Assembly (NCBI GenBank): GCA_002162815.1
Contig: MAAT01000022.1
Span: 1-39,378 of the forward strand
Reading direction: 5' to 3'
DNA: 39,378 nucleotides
DNA from: Gammaproteobacteria bacterium 53_120_T64
GTDB lineage: Bacteria; Pseudomonadota; Gammaproteobacteria; Pseudomonadales; Porticoccaceae
A program made the position numbers and the translations under genes. The first letter of the stretch is position 1. Each line of letters begins with the position of its first letter. The notes under the pieces were generated by a model. It was not told the origin of the DNA. It saw only the letters and a program-made list of their open reading frames with translations, and did not search any database. This document shows positions 5,934 to 14,316 of the stretch, piece by piece.

Positions 5934-7573
5934 CGACAGTACAGCGCCTGTTAATCAATGATTTGAATCCGGCGGCGGTGCGTAAAGCACTGGATAACTT
6001 GCGTGATAACCGTGAGTTTATTCCCTTGTCGACCTCGGCCCTGGCGCGCTCTCGTGCCGACTGGCTGTACGGCATTAATCTGACTCGTGCATCGACCTTG
6101 CAGGGGCGCAAGGTTGGCTATGACGGGGTCTTGTCGGTCGGGCGGGTGCAAACACCCTTGCTAGGTCTGGTGGTGCGGCGTGACGAGGCCATTAAGGCTT
6201 TCGTTTCCAAACCTTTTTATGAGGTACTGGCACATTTACAGGTGGATTCGGCTGCAAAGTCGGGTGCGACGTTTCACGCAAAATGGCAGCCCAGTGAGGC
6301 CTGTCGGCCGCAAATGGATGAGGAGGGTCGGGTGCTATCCCGCGCCCTGGCCGAGAATGTCGTGCGCCGCATTAGCGGGCAAAGCGCTGAGGTCAAAACG
6401 GTGCAGCACAAACCCGGGCGACAGGCACCGCCACTGCCCTACAGCCTGTCGGCCTTGCAAATTGATGCCGCTAAGCGTTTTGCCATGAGCGCCCAGCAGG
6501 TACTCGATGGCTGCCAGTCTTTGTATGAAAAACACAAGCTGATTACCTATCCGCGCTCGGACTGTCGCTATTTGCCCCGCGAACATCACCGCCAGGCAAA
6601 GGACGTACTAGCGGCCATTGGCCAGATGGCGGACAAGTTGCAGGGGGCTGTGAACGGTGCGGATTGCACCGTTAAGGGTAAGGCCTGGAATGATGCCAAG
6701 GTCAGTGCCCACCACGCGATTATTCCGACGCTAAAAACCCTGCCGGCGGGCCGCTTGAGCGGTAGTGAGGCAAAGTTGTATGAGCTGATAGCACGGCAGT
6801 ACATTTTGCAATTCTACCCTCACCATACCTTTACCAATACAAGCATAGATATCGTGATTGCCGGGGGGCGTTTTTCTGCCACGGCGAAATGTGTCAAAGA
6901 GCTGGGCTGGAAGGCGGTGTTGGCCGGCGACGGTCGTAAAAATGTAGAGCAAAGCGCTAAGCCCGCGCATTCTACCAAGCGTGAGTCGACAACAGAGCCG
7001 TCAAAAGGGGAGCGGGGCAGTGCCCAGTCTTTGCCACCCTTGAAGGTGGGCGATATTTTGCAGTGCCTGAAGGGTGAGTGTGTTGAAAAACAGACCCAGG
7101 CACCCAGCGCCTTTACCGATGCAACGCTATTGGCGGCAATGACCGGCATCGCTCGCTTTGTCACCGACAGTGAGGTGCGCAAGGTGCTCAAGGAGAGCGA
7201 CGGCCTGGGTACGGAGGCCACGCGCGCGGGCATTATTGAGCTGCTATTCAGGCGCCACTTTTTACAGCGTCAGGGTAAGCAGATTCGTGCCACAGAGGCG
7301 GGCTGTGGCCTGATTAACAGCTTGCCAACGTCGACCACCCTGCCAGATATGACGGCTCGTTGGGAGTCTCTGTTAAATAGCATTGTCGAAGAGCAGGCCA
7401 GTTACGCTGATTTCATGGGCAGCCTGATCCCCAGTTTGCATGGTTTGATAGAAGAGAGTTGTGCCAGTTTGCCGCTGGCGCTTAAAGGCGTAAAATCTGC
7501 CAAACCGGCCTACCGGAAACGGCGTAAAAAGGTGGCTGCTGGTAAGGTTCGTAGTAAGAAAGCCGCTGCATAA
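5555..7573 (+). CDS. topB: DNA topoisomerase III
   Basis: A 672-residue type IA topoisomerase that decatenates DNA by single-strand passage. The Toprim domain shows E7-K8 (IAEKPS) and D103-P-D105-R-E107 (DPDREG). The catalytic tyrosine is Y332 in ITYPRSD, and SVGRVQTP and GTEATRA are further family motifs. The basic tail (AYRKRRKKVAAGKVRSKKAAA) probably binds DNA. I chose GTG 5555 because [16 protein letters not shown] is the family's normal start; the frame opens earlier (5477), but that part is leader sequence also present before the truncated copy. No good Shine-Dalgarno is visible. The gene is intact despite the neighbouring fragment, so it should be the functional copy. Its first ~126 codons form the right copy of the direct repeat. 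Confidence 0.96.
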   Translation: MKLYIAEKPSLGRAIADVLPKPHRRGDGCIWVGDGDCVSWCIGHLLEQVEPDVYKPQYKKWAAEDLPIVPEQWQLAPKASTRKQLAVLRKLLKQAQSIVHAGDPDREGQLLVDEVINYLKVSKAKQATVQRLLINDLNPAAVRKALDNLRDNREFIPLSTSALARSRADWLYGINLTRASTLQGRKVGYDGVLSVGRVQTPLLGLVVRRDEAIKAFVSKPFYEVLAHLQVDSAAKSGATFHAKWQPSEACRPQMDEEGRVLSRALAENVVRRISGQSAEVKTVQHKPGRQAPPLPYSLSALQIDAAKRFAMSAQQVLDGCQSLYEKHKLITYPRSDCRYLPREHHRQAKDVLAAIGQMADKLQGAVNGADCTVKGKAWNDAKVSAHHAIIPTLKTLPAGRLSGSEAKLYELIARQYILQFYPHHTFTNTSIDIVIAGGRFSATAKCVKELGWKAVLAGDGRKNVEQSAKPAHSTKRESTTEPSKGERGSAQSLPPLKVGDILQCLKGECVEKQTQAPSAFTDATLLAAMTGIARFVTDSEVRKVLKESDGLGTEATRAGIIELLFRRHFLQRQGKQIRATEAGCGLINSLPTSTTLPDMTARWESLLNSIVEEQASYADFMGSLIPSLHGLIEESCASLPLALKGVKSAKPAYRKRRKKVAAGKVRSKKAAA

Positions 7574-7612
7574 GTGGCTGTTGCTCGGGCGATTACTTAG
7601 GCATCTGTGTTA

Positions 7613-7825
7613 ATGGCTGTGGCCCTTACTCGCGAGTTCGTCGTTGATATAGACTGGTTGATCTACCTCGCTGGGCTTGCCTTTACCCCTTGCTTGTCAT
7701 TGCCGCAGGACATGGGCTTATTGAATTTTCTATTTATTGTTGCCCTGTCGTGTCTCTGGCAGCACTATGCAGCGCGATTGGAAGTGAAAGCCTGCGGTTA
7801 TGGGGCTATTGATATTTGCGTGTAA
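7613..7825 (+). CDS. Possible small membrane protein, unknown
   Basis: A frame of about 70 codons with two hydrophobic stretches (DWLIYLAGLAF and GLLNFLFIVALSCLW). It lacks a clear ribosome-binding site and I recognise no family. It fills the gap between topB and the next unknown gene on the same strand. It could equally be a chance frame. Confidence 0.25.
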   Translation: MAVALTREFVVDIDWLIYLAGLAFTPCLSLPQDMGLLNFLFIVALSCLWQHYAARLEVKACGYGAIDICV

Positions 7826-7837
7826 TGGGTGGGTTGT

Positions 7838-8221
7838 ATGGTGCAAAGAAAACGTATGGGTTTCGGAGGGCTGATTGTGGGGGCTTCGATTGTGGTGATG
7901 TTTGGGATTACTGATGCCTTGGATATTGGCGGCCATTCGTCGGCAAAGCGGGTCGACAGTCTGGCGGTTGCCTCGGCGGATAGTGACGGGGCTTGTGCGG
8001 GTTTGCGTGATGCGGCGAAGGGCGTGATGCAGGCCCGGCAATCGGGGGCAGCACGAGAGACTGTTGCTGAAGTATTGGTATCGCTCGGTGCGGATGGTGA
8101 GTTGATGTTGGCCTTGGCCTACGGATACCCGGTACATGAGGCGCTGGAGAGTAAAGAGCAGGCAGTTGTGGAGTTTGCCAAGGGTATATATAGCAAGTGT
8201 TTGAGTGGCGCCGCGCCCTAG
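7838..8221 (+). CDS. Hypothetical membrane-anchored or secreted protein
   Basis: About 127 residues: a basic start (MVQRKRMGFGG), one hydrophobic segment (LIVGASIVVMFGITDAL) that could be a signal peptide or anchor, and a soluble, alanine-rich, probably helical part with two cysteines. GTG 7829 and ATG 7856 are alternative starts; ATG 7838 follows a GGGTGGG stretch. I do not recognise the family. It converges on yceF. Confidence 0.5.
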   Translation: MVQRKRMGFGGLIVGASIVVMFGITDALDIGGHSSAKRVDSLAVASADSDGACAGLRDAAKGVMQARQSGAARETVAEVLVSLGADGELMLALAYGYPVHEALESKEQAVVEFAKGIYSKCLSGAAP

Positions 8222-8273
8222 TGCTGGCTGGCTTTACGCTATTGCTTGAGCCGTCACCCGCTGAAAAGTTAGC

Positions 8274-8864
8274 TCAACCGAGGTTTTCTAGAATACGGTA
8301 ATCAAACTGTTCGAGCATTTGTCGCAGGCGAATCAAGGGCAGGCCGATAATGGCGGTGTTGTCGTCACTGCTAATCCTCTCGAAGAGGCTAATGCCCAGG
8401 CCCTCGGCTTTAAAGCTACCGGCGCAATCGTAGGGTCGCTCGCAGCTTAAATAGTTGTCGATATCGGTATCGCTGAGCGGGCGAAACACCACCTCGGTGG
8501 TGACCGTATCGGCGCTGCTGCGGCCACTTGCGCTATCGAGTACGCAAAGACCGGTATAAAAGTCGACGCGCTGGCCGGATAGCTCTCGCAGTTGTTGGTG
8601 GGCCTTGGCGTGATTACCGGGTTTGTTGACGCTCTGGCCCCGGCAGGAGGCGACTTGGTCGGAGCCAATGATTAAGTGCTCGCTGTGGCTCTTGGCAAGT
8701 GCTTGAGCCTTGCGCGATGACAGGCGCAAAGCCAGTTGTTGCGGGCTTTCTCCGGCTAGAGGCTGTTCGTCGACCTCCGGTGCTTGCCAGTCGAAGGGGA
8801 CCTGCAGGCGGGAAAGTAGTTCGCGGCGGTAGGGCGAGGAAGAGGCAAGTAGTAATCTCATCAT
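8274..8864 (-). CDS. yceF: Maf/YceF-family nucleotide pyrophosphatase
   Basis: A 196-residue house-cleaning NTP pyrophosphatase of the Maf family; the YceF branch prefers N7-methyl-GTP. Motifs in order: LLLASSSPYRRELL at the N-terminus (substrate loop), EVDE with SSRKAQAL, IGSDQVA (catalytic aspartate region), NKPG and GSFKAEGLG near the C-terminus. Length matches the family. It is divergent from yceD-rpmF, the same arrangement as in E. coli and Pseudomonas, which supports the YceF rather than the YhdE branch. The ATG at 8861 is an equally possible start. Confidence 0.93.
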   Translation of the reverse strand: MMRLLLASSSPYRRELLSRLQVPFDWQAPEVDEQPLAGESPQQLALRLSSRKAQALAKSHSEHLIIGSDQVASCRGQSVNKPGNHAKAHQQLRELSGQRVDFYTGLCVLDSASGRSSADTVTTEVVFRPLSDTDIDNYLSCERPYDCAGSFKAEGLGISLFERISSDDNTAIIGLPLIRLRQMLEQFDYRILENLG

Positions 8865-8938
8865 TCAGCTGCTGTTCTATGGTCAGTTGGGCGCTATTGC
8901 GAGAGCGGGGAGCAAGGGGCGAAAATGTGTGATTTGCT

Positions 8939-8967
8939 TTGACAGATCAAGGTCATATCCCTAGAAT
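8939..8967 (+). promoter_or_regulatory. Sigma70-type promoter of yceD-rpmF
   Basis: TTGACA (8939-8944), a 17-bp spacer and TAGAAT (8962-8967) nearly match the consensus. Transcription would start around 8973-8975, only two to four bases before the yceD ATG at 8977. Confidence 0.7.
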
Positions 8968-8976
8968 TGCGCGCCT

Positions 8977-9543
8977 ATGTCGACAGCCCCGAAAACCAGC
9001 ATTATTCCTCGTGAAGTAGATGCCCTTAAAGCATGTACACAGGGTGCCACCTATGAAGGTGTCATTATGCCTGAGGATCTGCCGCGTTTGGCGGCTGCGG
9101 TGGTGTCAATTCAGCGTGAAATGACCGGTAAGGTGCGGTTCTTTCGCGATGAAAGTAATTACCGCATGGTCACCGCCGAGCTACATACTGTGGTTTCCGT
9201 GCAGTGTCAGCGTTGTTTATCGGCATTGGATTACCAACTCCGGGCCGAAATGGATCTGGCGATTGTTGTTAGTGAGGGTCAGCTCGAGAGCTTACCAAAA
9301 GAGTTTGAAGGTTGGTTGCTGGATGAATCCGGTAGCGCCGACCTCTACGAGGCGATTGAGGAAGAGTTGTTGCTGGCTCTGCCGATTGTCTCTTATCACG
9401 ATCAGGCGGATTGCTCGGCATCAGGCCAGTATTCCACCGGTGATTTTGAGGAGCCGCTGGCCGAGAAGAAAAACCCCTTTGCTGTTTTGGGGGATTTGAA
9501 ACTGGCTGGCAAAGCGGATTCGACAGATAAAGAGAGTGAATAG
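8977..9543 (+). CDS. yceD: YceD (DUF177) family protein, 23S rRNA accumulation protein
   Basis: A 188-residue member of the YceD/DUF177 family, needed in E. coli and plants for normal 23S rRNA levels. It shows the conserved CQRCL metal-site-like pair in the middle (VSVQCQRCLSALDY), the acidic EEELLLALPIV segment and the C-terminal KKNPFAVLGDLK box that defines the family. It is followed by rpmF, its almost universal partner. The N-terminus fits ATG 8977, although no Shine-Dalgarno is present and the predicted promoter leaves almost no leader. Confidence 0.93.
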   Translation: MSTAPKTSIIPREVDALKACTQGATYEGVIMPEDLPRLAAAVVSIQREMTGKVRFFRDESNYRMVTAELHTVVSVQCQRCLSALDYQLRAEMDLAIVVSEGQLESLPKEFEGWLLDESGSADLYEAIEEELLLALPIVSYHDQADCSASGQYSTGDFEEPLAEKKNPFAVLGDLKLAGKADSTDKESE

Positions 9544-9631
9544 ACAGTTGTAGTGGGGTGGGCTTGAGTGGTGCTGGTATTTGGGCGCAGACCAATCCTA
9601 CCAATTTGTAAGTTTTAGGTGTGTAAGAAAC

Positions 9632-9652
9632 AAGTTTGTCAGAGACAAACTT
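9632..9652 (+). promoter_or_regulatory. Perfect hairpin directly before rpmF ribosome-binding site
   Basis: AAGTTTGTC, loop AGA, GACAAACTT: a 9-bp perfect stem with a 3-nt loop, ending one base before the CAGGAG ribosome-binding site of rpmF. It has no T-run, so it is probably a leader structure affecting translation or RNA stability rather than a terminator. Confidence 0.6.
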
Positions 9653-9665
9653 TCAGGAGAAAACA

Positions 9666-9851
9666 ATGGCCGTACAAAAAAGTCGTAAAACCCGTTCACG
9701 TCGTGGCATGCGTCGTTCTCACGATGCTCTGGGCAGTGGCCCGGCGCTTTCGGTTGATTCAGTCACTGGCGAGAAGCATATTCGCCACCACATCACCGCC
9801 GACGGTTTTTACCGTGGTCGCAAGGTGATCGAAACTGGCAACGACGACTAA
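9666..9851 (+). CDS. rpmF: 50S ribosomal protein L32
   Basis: A 61-residue ribosomal protein: [22 protein letters not shown] is the standard L32 start, and the [15 protein letters not shown] box ends it. It contains no cysteine, so it is the zinc-free form. AGGAG lies eight bases before the ATG. It is co-oriented with yceD. Unlike in E. coli and Pseudomonas, plsX does not follow. Confidence 0.97.
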   Translation: MAVQKSRKTRSRRGMRRSHDALGSGPALSVDSVTGEKHIRHHITADGFYRGRKVIETGNDD

Positions 9852-9901
9852 GTAGCCTCTGTTTGGGTCAGCTGCGCTAGGGCTGGCCGAGATGGCAAGA
9901 G

Positions 9902-9944
9902 ACTTCCTTGAATGGGTATAGACACCTGTTCGGGAAGTTTTTTT
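9902..9944 (+). terminator. Rho-independent terminator after rpmF
   Basis: ACTTCC(tt)GAATGGGT, loop ATAGAC, ACCTGTTC(g)GGAAGT followed by seven Ts: 14 stem pairs including two G-T wobbles and a small internal loop. It should end the yceD-rpmF transcript and sits in the gap where plsX (and fabH) would be expected. Confidence 0.85.
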
Positions 9945-10102
9945 GTGGGCGCTATTTACAGAGCGCGCTGATGTCGACCGTGCGCCGTGGTTCGGGTATG
10001 GCCTTACTTGCGCTAACGGCGCTTTTGCCACTGCCCTTTGGTAGCGGTTCAAGGCTCGGGTATATCGCCACTCCGTTCTATTAATCATTGAAGAGATCCA
10101 TT

Positions 10103-11053
10103 ATGCAAAACCCAAAACTCGCTTTTGTTTTCCCCGGTCAGGGTTCTCAGAAAATCGGCATGTTGGCGGAATTGGCTGCGGCCTACCCCTTGGTGGAGCA
10201 GACCTTTGCCGAGGCGTCACAGGTGCTCGGCTACGATCTCTGGAAGCTGGTGCAGGCGGGTAGTCAGGAGGAAATCAATCTGACCGAAACCACCCAGCCT
10301 TTGCTGTTGACCTCGAGTGTCGCTATTTGGCGAATTTGGCAGGAGCTGCAGGGTGCTATGCCGGTCGCGGTGGCAGGTCACAGTCTCGGTGAGTGGTCGG
10401 CGCTGGTGTGTTCGGGGGTGGTGGATTTCGCGGCTGCGGTGAACCTGGTGCGTTTGCGCGGTGCCTATATGCAGGCGGCGGTGCCAGCGGGACAGGGCGC
10501 GATGGCGGCGATTTTGGGTCTCGACGATGCACAGCTCGCCGCTTGCTGTGAGCAGGCCAGTGAGGGTGAAGAGGTGATGGCGGTGAATTTCAATGCCCCC
10601 GGCCAGGTGGTTATCGCCGGTGTCAGCGCTGCGGTGGAGAGAGCCATCGTCCTGTGTAAGGAAGCCGGTGCTAAGCGAGCGTTGTCATTGCCGGTGAGCG
10701 CGCCCTTTCATACGGCCTTGATGAAGCCTGCGGCCGAGCAGTTAACGGCAGATATTGCTGGTGTGACCTTTAGCGCGCCGCAAATCCCTCTGGTACACAA
10801 TGTTCACGCCAAGACAGAAAATGACCCCGAGGCCATTAAGGCCTTGATGATCGAACAAATTTACAGCCCGGTGCGCTGGGTTGACTGTGTCGGCGCGCTA
10901 CAGGCGCAAGGCATTGAGCTGGCGGTGGAGTGTGGCCCCGGCAAGGTGCTATGTGGTTTGAGTAAGCGCATCGATAAGTCATTGCAGATGCGCTCCAGCG
11001 ATAAAGTGAGTGATCTACAGGGCGCGGTTGCGGATGCTCAGCCACAAAGTTAA
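10103..11053 (+). CDS. fabD: Malonyl-CoA:ACP transacylase
   Basis: A 316-residue enzyme that moves malonyl from CoA to acyl carrier protein, feeding fatty-acid elongation in the cytosol. It shows FVFPGQGSQ at the start, the nucleophile S94 in GHSLGEW (usually GHSLGEY), the malonyl-binding arginine region (LRGAYMQ), the catalytic H203 in SAPFHTALM and GPGKVLCGL near the end. ATG 10103 is supported by GAAGAGA upstream; TTG 10088 is a weaker extension. fabG follows after 58 bp. fabH, plsX and fabF, usual neighbours, are not in the block. Confidence 0.96.
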   Translation: MQNPKLAFVFPGQGSQKIGMLAELAAAYPLVEQTFAEASQVLGYDLWKLVQAGSQEEINLTETTQPLLLTSSVAIWRIWQELQGAMPVAVAGHSLGEWSALVCSGVVDFAAAVNLVRLRGAYMQAAVPAGQGAMAAILGLDDAQLAACCEQASEGEEVMAVNFNAPGQVVIAGVSAAVERAIVLCKEAGAKRALSLPVSAPFHTALMKPAAEQLTADIAGVTFSAPQIPLVHNVHAKTENDPEAIKALMIEQIYSPVRWVDCVGALQAQGIELAVECGPGKVLCGLSKRIDKSLQMRSSDKVSDLQGAVADAQPQS

Positions 11054-11111
11054 GCTGCGCGACCTAAGCCGGATTCCGTGTTCTGGATCGATTTAAGAGG
11101 AGAGAAAGTAG

Positions 11112-11855
11112 ATGAGCCTTGAAGGAAAAGTAGCCCTGGTTACCGGAGCGAGCCGTGGTATTGGTGTCGCGATTGCCGATTTACTGGGTAGGGCCGGTGC
11201 CATTGTGATTGGCACCTCGACATCCGAGGGCGGCGCCGAGCAGATCAGCGCCCGTTTCGCCGAGCAGAAAATTCAGGGCAAAGGGGTCAAACTCAATGTC
11301 ACCGACGGTGAAGAAGTGATCGCCGTTGTTAAAGCCATAGCGGCTGAATACGGCGCACCGACGATTCTGGTCAACAACGCCGGTATTACCAAAGACAATC
11401 TACTGATGCGCATGAAGGAAGAGGAGTGGTCGGATGTTATCGACACCAATCTGAATGCCATTTATCGTCTCACCAAGGCTTGTGCCAAGGGCATGACCAA
11501 GGCGCGCTGGGGCCGTATTATTAATATCAGTTCGGTAGTTGGCTCGATGGGCAATGCCGGGCAAACCAATTACGCGGCGACAAAGGCCGGTGTTGCGGGC
11601 TTTAGTCGAGCACTGGCAAAAGAACTGGGCTCGCGCAATATTACCGTTAACACCGTGGCACCGGGTTTTATCGATACCGATATGACCAAGGAGTTGCCAG
11701 AGGCGAGTCGCGAGGCTATGTTGTCGGGCATCCCCCTGGCGCGACTCGGTCAGCCCGAGGAAATAGCCTCGGTGGTTGCGTTCTTGGCAGGTGATGGCGG
11801 CGCGTATATCAGTGGTGAAACTATCCATGTTAATGGTGGAATGTACATGGCTTAA
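11112..11855 (+). CDS. fabG: 3-oxoacyl-ACP reductase
   Basis: A 247-residue NADPH-dependent short-chain dehydrogenase of the fatty-acid elongation cycle. It carries the cofactor motif TGASRGIG (11-18), NNAG (88-91), the catalytic tetrad N113, S141, Y154 and K158 (NYAATKAG), and the C-terminal GGMYMA typical of FabG. A strong AAGAGGAGAG ribosome-binding site precedes the ATG. It lies between fabD and acpP as in Pseudomonas and E. coli. Confidence 0.97.
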   Translation: MSLEGKVALVTGASRGIGVAIADLLGRAGAIVIGTSTSEGGAEQISARFAEQKIQGKGVKLNVTDGEEVIAVVKAIAAEYGAPTILVNNAGITKDNLLMRMKEEEWSDVIDTNLNAIYRLTKACAKGMTKARWGRIINISSVVGSMGNAGQTNYAATKAGVAGFSRALAKELGSRNITVNTVAPGFIDTDMTKELPEASREAMLSGIPLARLGQPEEIASVVAFLAGDGGAYISGETIHVNGGMYMA

Positions 11856-11897
11856 TAGCCCCTTGCTGCGCCGATAATCGCGATTGATATAAAGCGG

Positions 11898-11925
11898 TTA
11901 CGGCGAGCAATTTTTCAGGTAAAAT
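11898..11925 (+). promoter_or_regulatory. acpP: Likely acpP promoter
   Basis: TTACGG, a 16-bp spacer and TAAAAT (11920-11925), in the 193-bp gap between fabG and acpP. The resulting leader of about 117 nt contains a small perfect hairpin, GAGGGC-ACA-GCCCTC (11948-11962). A dedicated promoter fits the need for abundant acyl carrier protein. Confidence 0.5.
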
Positions 11926-12048
11926 GCGCCGCCGTGAGGTTGTGCTTGAGGGCACAGCCCTCGTAGAGACTGGTTTTATAAGCGCAGTATCAATTTTTTA
12001 ACAGTAGTTTAAGTAAGTATCGCTATCAAATTAGGAGCAAGAATCGTC

Positions 12049-12285
12049 ATGAGCAGCACTCAAGAACGTGTGATAAAAATGGTTGCCGAGCAGCTGGGCG
12101 TTAAAGAAGAAGACGTTAAACCCGATTCTTCCTTTGTTGAAGATCTGGGTGCAGATTCTCTGGATACCGTTGAACTTATCATGGCGCTCGAAGAAGAATT
12201 CGACACCGAGATTCCGGATGAAGAAGCCGAAAAGCTGGCCAGTGTTCAAGATGCCATCAGCTATATTGAAAAAAATCCTGGCTGA
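12049..12285 (+). CDS. acpP: Acyl carrier protein
   Basis: A 78-residue acidic carrier protein. The phosphopantetheine attachment serine is S37 in [20 protein letters not shown], and the sequence is nearly the canonical gammaproteobacterial ACP. The ribosome-binding site AGGAG is 11 bases before the ATG. A terminator follows directly, and pabC comes next instead of the expected fabF. Confidence 0.98.
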   Translation: MSSTQERVIKMVAEQLGVKEEDVKPDSSFVEDLGADSLDTVELIMALEEEFDTEIPDEEAEKLASVQDAISYIEKNPG

Positions 12286-12306
12286 TTCTCCACTGCCTGT
12301 TGTGTC

Positions 12307-12339
12307 AACTGTCGCTGGGCCACGCCGAGCGGCAGTTTT
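12307..12339 (+). terminator. Rho-independent terminator after acpP
   Basis: AACTGTCGCT pairs with AGCGGCAGTT (one G-T pair) across an 11-nt loop, with the T-tract TTTT at its end. It occupies the 163-bp space where fabF normally lies and would separate acpP from pabC. Confidence 0.8.
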
Positions 12340-12448
12340 AATACCCCCCTTCCTTTCCCGATACCCCCTATTGCACACTGTCGAGCGGCGGTGGCTTTGT
12401 TGTGTGTCGTGTTTAACGCTGCAACCTAACTGAGGCATATTGCCCGCT

Positions 12449-13291
12449 ATGGTCACCAGCACCTGCTTTGTCGATGGTAAGCCCCAGGCTGCTCTAGCCC
12501 TAAATGATCGTGGCTTGAACTATGGCCACGGGGTGTTTGAAACCATGCGTCTATCCGCCGGCCAGTTGCCGCTGTGGCACTACCACTGTCAGCGCCTGAG
12601 CGAGGGTGCCGAGAGGCTGGGTATTGCGCTGGATCTGCCCCGCTTGCAGGCTTATTTACAGCAAGCACTGGCGGCCTTTCCCGCCGCTGGCATAGTGAAG
12701 CTCTTGCTGACCGCTGGCGTAGGCCCTCGTGGCTACCGCCAGCAAGACCAGGCATCGAGCTATGTGCTGCAGTATTTCCCTCTCGCCCCGGTGGTAGAGC
12801 CGGCCGCCGTGCGCTTGCAGATTTGTCAGTATACGCTGCCCCACAATGCGCGTTTAGCGGGTATCAAACATCTCAACCGCCTCGACCAAGTGCTGGCAGC
12901 AGCGGAGCTGGATGCGGGTTTTGATGGTTTGTTATTGGATGTCGCGGGTGATGTCGTCGAGGCCCTGAGCAGTAATGTTTTTATTTTCGATGGTCGGCGC
13001 TGGCTGACACCGGCGCTGACATTGTGCGGCGTGGCCGGCGTTATGCGCCGACTGCTCTGTGAAAAAATTATCCCCGAATTCGGCCACAAGGTTGTTATCC
13101 AAGCGCTGCCTTTAAACAGTTTGTTGAAGGCTGAAGAGATCTTTGTCTGTAATTCTGTGCAAGGTGTACAGCCGGTATCGGAGCTTGTCGGTGAGGCCCG
13201 CTGGTCTGCCGGCTCGAGTCAGTTACCGGGTTCTGAGACCCAAAAAGTGATCGCCAGTTTGGCCGAGGTGTACCCATGCTTCGCCGCTTAA
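12449..13291 (+). CDS. pabC: Aminodeoxychorismate lyase
   Basis: A 280-residue PLP enzyme of fold type IV that releases pyruvate from 4-amino-4-deoxychorismate to give p-aminobenzoate for folate. It has NDRGLNYGHGVFETMR at the N-terminus, the PLP lysine K140 in IKHLNRLDQV, and the C-terminal EEIFVCNSVQGVQPV segment. It overlaps mltG by 16 bases, so translation is probably coupled. ATG 12449 is preferred over TTG 12440; the family starts a few residues before the C-FVDG box. Confidence 0.94.
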   Translation: MVTSTCFVDGKPQAALALNDRGLNYGHGVFETMRLSAGQLPLWHYHCQRLSEGAERLGIALDLPRLQAYLQQALAAFPAAGIVKLLLTAGVGPRGYRQQDQASSYVLQYFPLAPVVEPAAVRLQICQYTLPHNARLAGIKHLNRLDQVLAAAELDAGFDGLLLDVAGDVVEALSSNVFIFDGRRWLTPALTLCGVAGVMRRLLCEKIIPEFGHKVVIQALPLNSLLKAEEIFVCNSVQGVQPVSELVGEARWSAGSSQLPGSETQKVIASLAEVYPCFAA

Positions 13292-14298
13292 TGCTACTGG
13301 CGATAAGTTTATCGGCCTTAACTCTTGGCCTCGCTTGGCAGTGGTTGCAGGGCGGGATGAATGAGCGTTTGAATATTCCAGCAACCGGCTACACCCTAAC
13401 GGTGCCGGCTGGGGCCAATCTCAATCAGTTGGCCGCAGAGCTGACAGCGCAGGGGGTGCTCGAGTCCGTTTGGCCCCTCAAGGTGTTTGCCCGCCTCAAT
13501 GACCGCGGTCGTATTCGTGCCGGTGAGTATGAATTTAGTGCCGGTGTGACGGTGTTGGGTCTGCTCGATAAACTCGAGAGTGGTGCCATTAAGTACTATC
13601 AAATTACCTTTCCCGAGGGGTTGACCATTAGCGAGTGGCTGGCGCTATTGGGGGGGCGAAAAAACATCCAGCAAACGCCGCGTCTCGATGCTGCTGCCGT
13701 CGCCACGGCTCTGGGCATTACTTCAAGCAATCCCGAGGGCTGGTTTGCCCCCGATACCTACAGCTTTGCTGCCGGTGATAGCGCGTTGAGCCTATTGCGT
13801 CGCGCCCACCAACAAATGCAGCGTCAGCTAGAGACACTCTGGCAAAATCGCGCCCCCGGCTTGCCCTATGAGACGCCCTACGAGGCGCTGATTATGGCCT
13901 CGATCATAGAGCGGGAAACGGGCGCGGCGGGGGAGAGGGCGGCCATTGCCGGGGTGTTTGTGAAACGTCTGCAAATGGGTATGCGTTTACAGACCGACCC
14001 AACCGTTATTTACGGTCTCGGTGACGATTACACAGGCAATTTACGCCGCAAGCACTTAAGCTCGCCCTCACCCTACAATACCTATCGCATCAAGGGCTTG
14101 CCGCCAACGCCGATAGCCAACCCGGGTGGAGCAGCGCTCGAAGCGGCGCTGCACCCGGCGGAGGGCAAGGCGCTGTATTTTGTTGCCCGAGGTGATGGCG
14201 GGCATTATTTTTCCAATAATCTGGCCGAGCATCAGCGGGCAGTCAGGCAATATCAAATTAATCGGCGGCGTAAAGACTACCGCTCTGCACCCCCGTAG
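13276..14298 (+). CDS. mltG: Endolytic murein transglycosylase MltG
   Basis: A 340-residue inner-membrane enzyme that cuts nascent glycan strands and sets peptidoglycan chain length. One N-terminal transmembrane helix (MLLAISLSALTLGLAW) is followed by a LysM-like region and the YceG domain. The catalytic glutamate is E212 in ASIIERETG, with LQTDPTVIYGLG and the SPYNTYRIKGLPPTPIANPG box after it. It overlaps the pabC end and is followed 18 bp later by tmk, the standard order. Confidence 0.95.
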   Translation: MLRRLMLLAISLSALTLGLAWQWLQGGMNERLNIPATGYTLTVPAGANLNQLAAELTAQGVLESVWPLKVFARLNDRGRIRAGEYEFSAGVTVLGLLDKLESGAIKYYQITFPEGLTISEWLALLGGRKNIQQTPRLDAAAVATALGITSSNPEGWFAPDTYSFAAGDSALSLLRRAHQQMQRQLETLWQNRAPGLPYETPYEALIMASIIERETGAAGERAAIAGVFVKRLQMGMRLQTDPTVIYGLGDDYTGNLRRKHLSSPSPYNTYRIKGLPPTPIANPGGAALEAALHPAEGKALYFVARGDGGHYFSNNLAEHQRAVRQYQINRRRKDYRSAPP

Positions 14299-14316
14299 GG
14301 TGAGGTTGACGGCACT

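Noticed and set aside
12031..12462. Long minus-strand frame over acpP
   Set aside because: It is antisense to the unmistakable acpP gene and has no family signature; a shadow of biased codon use.
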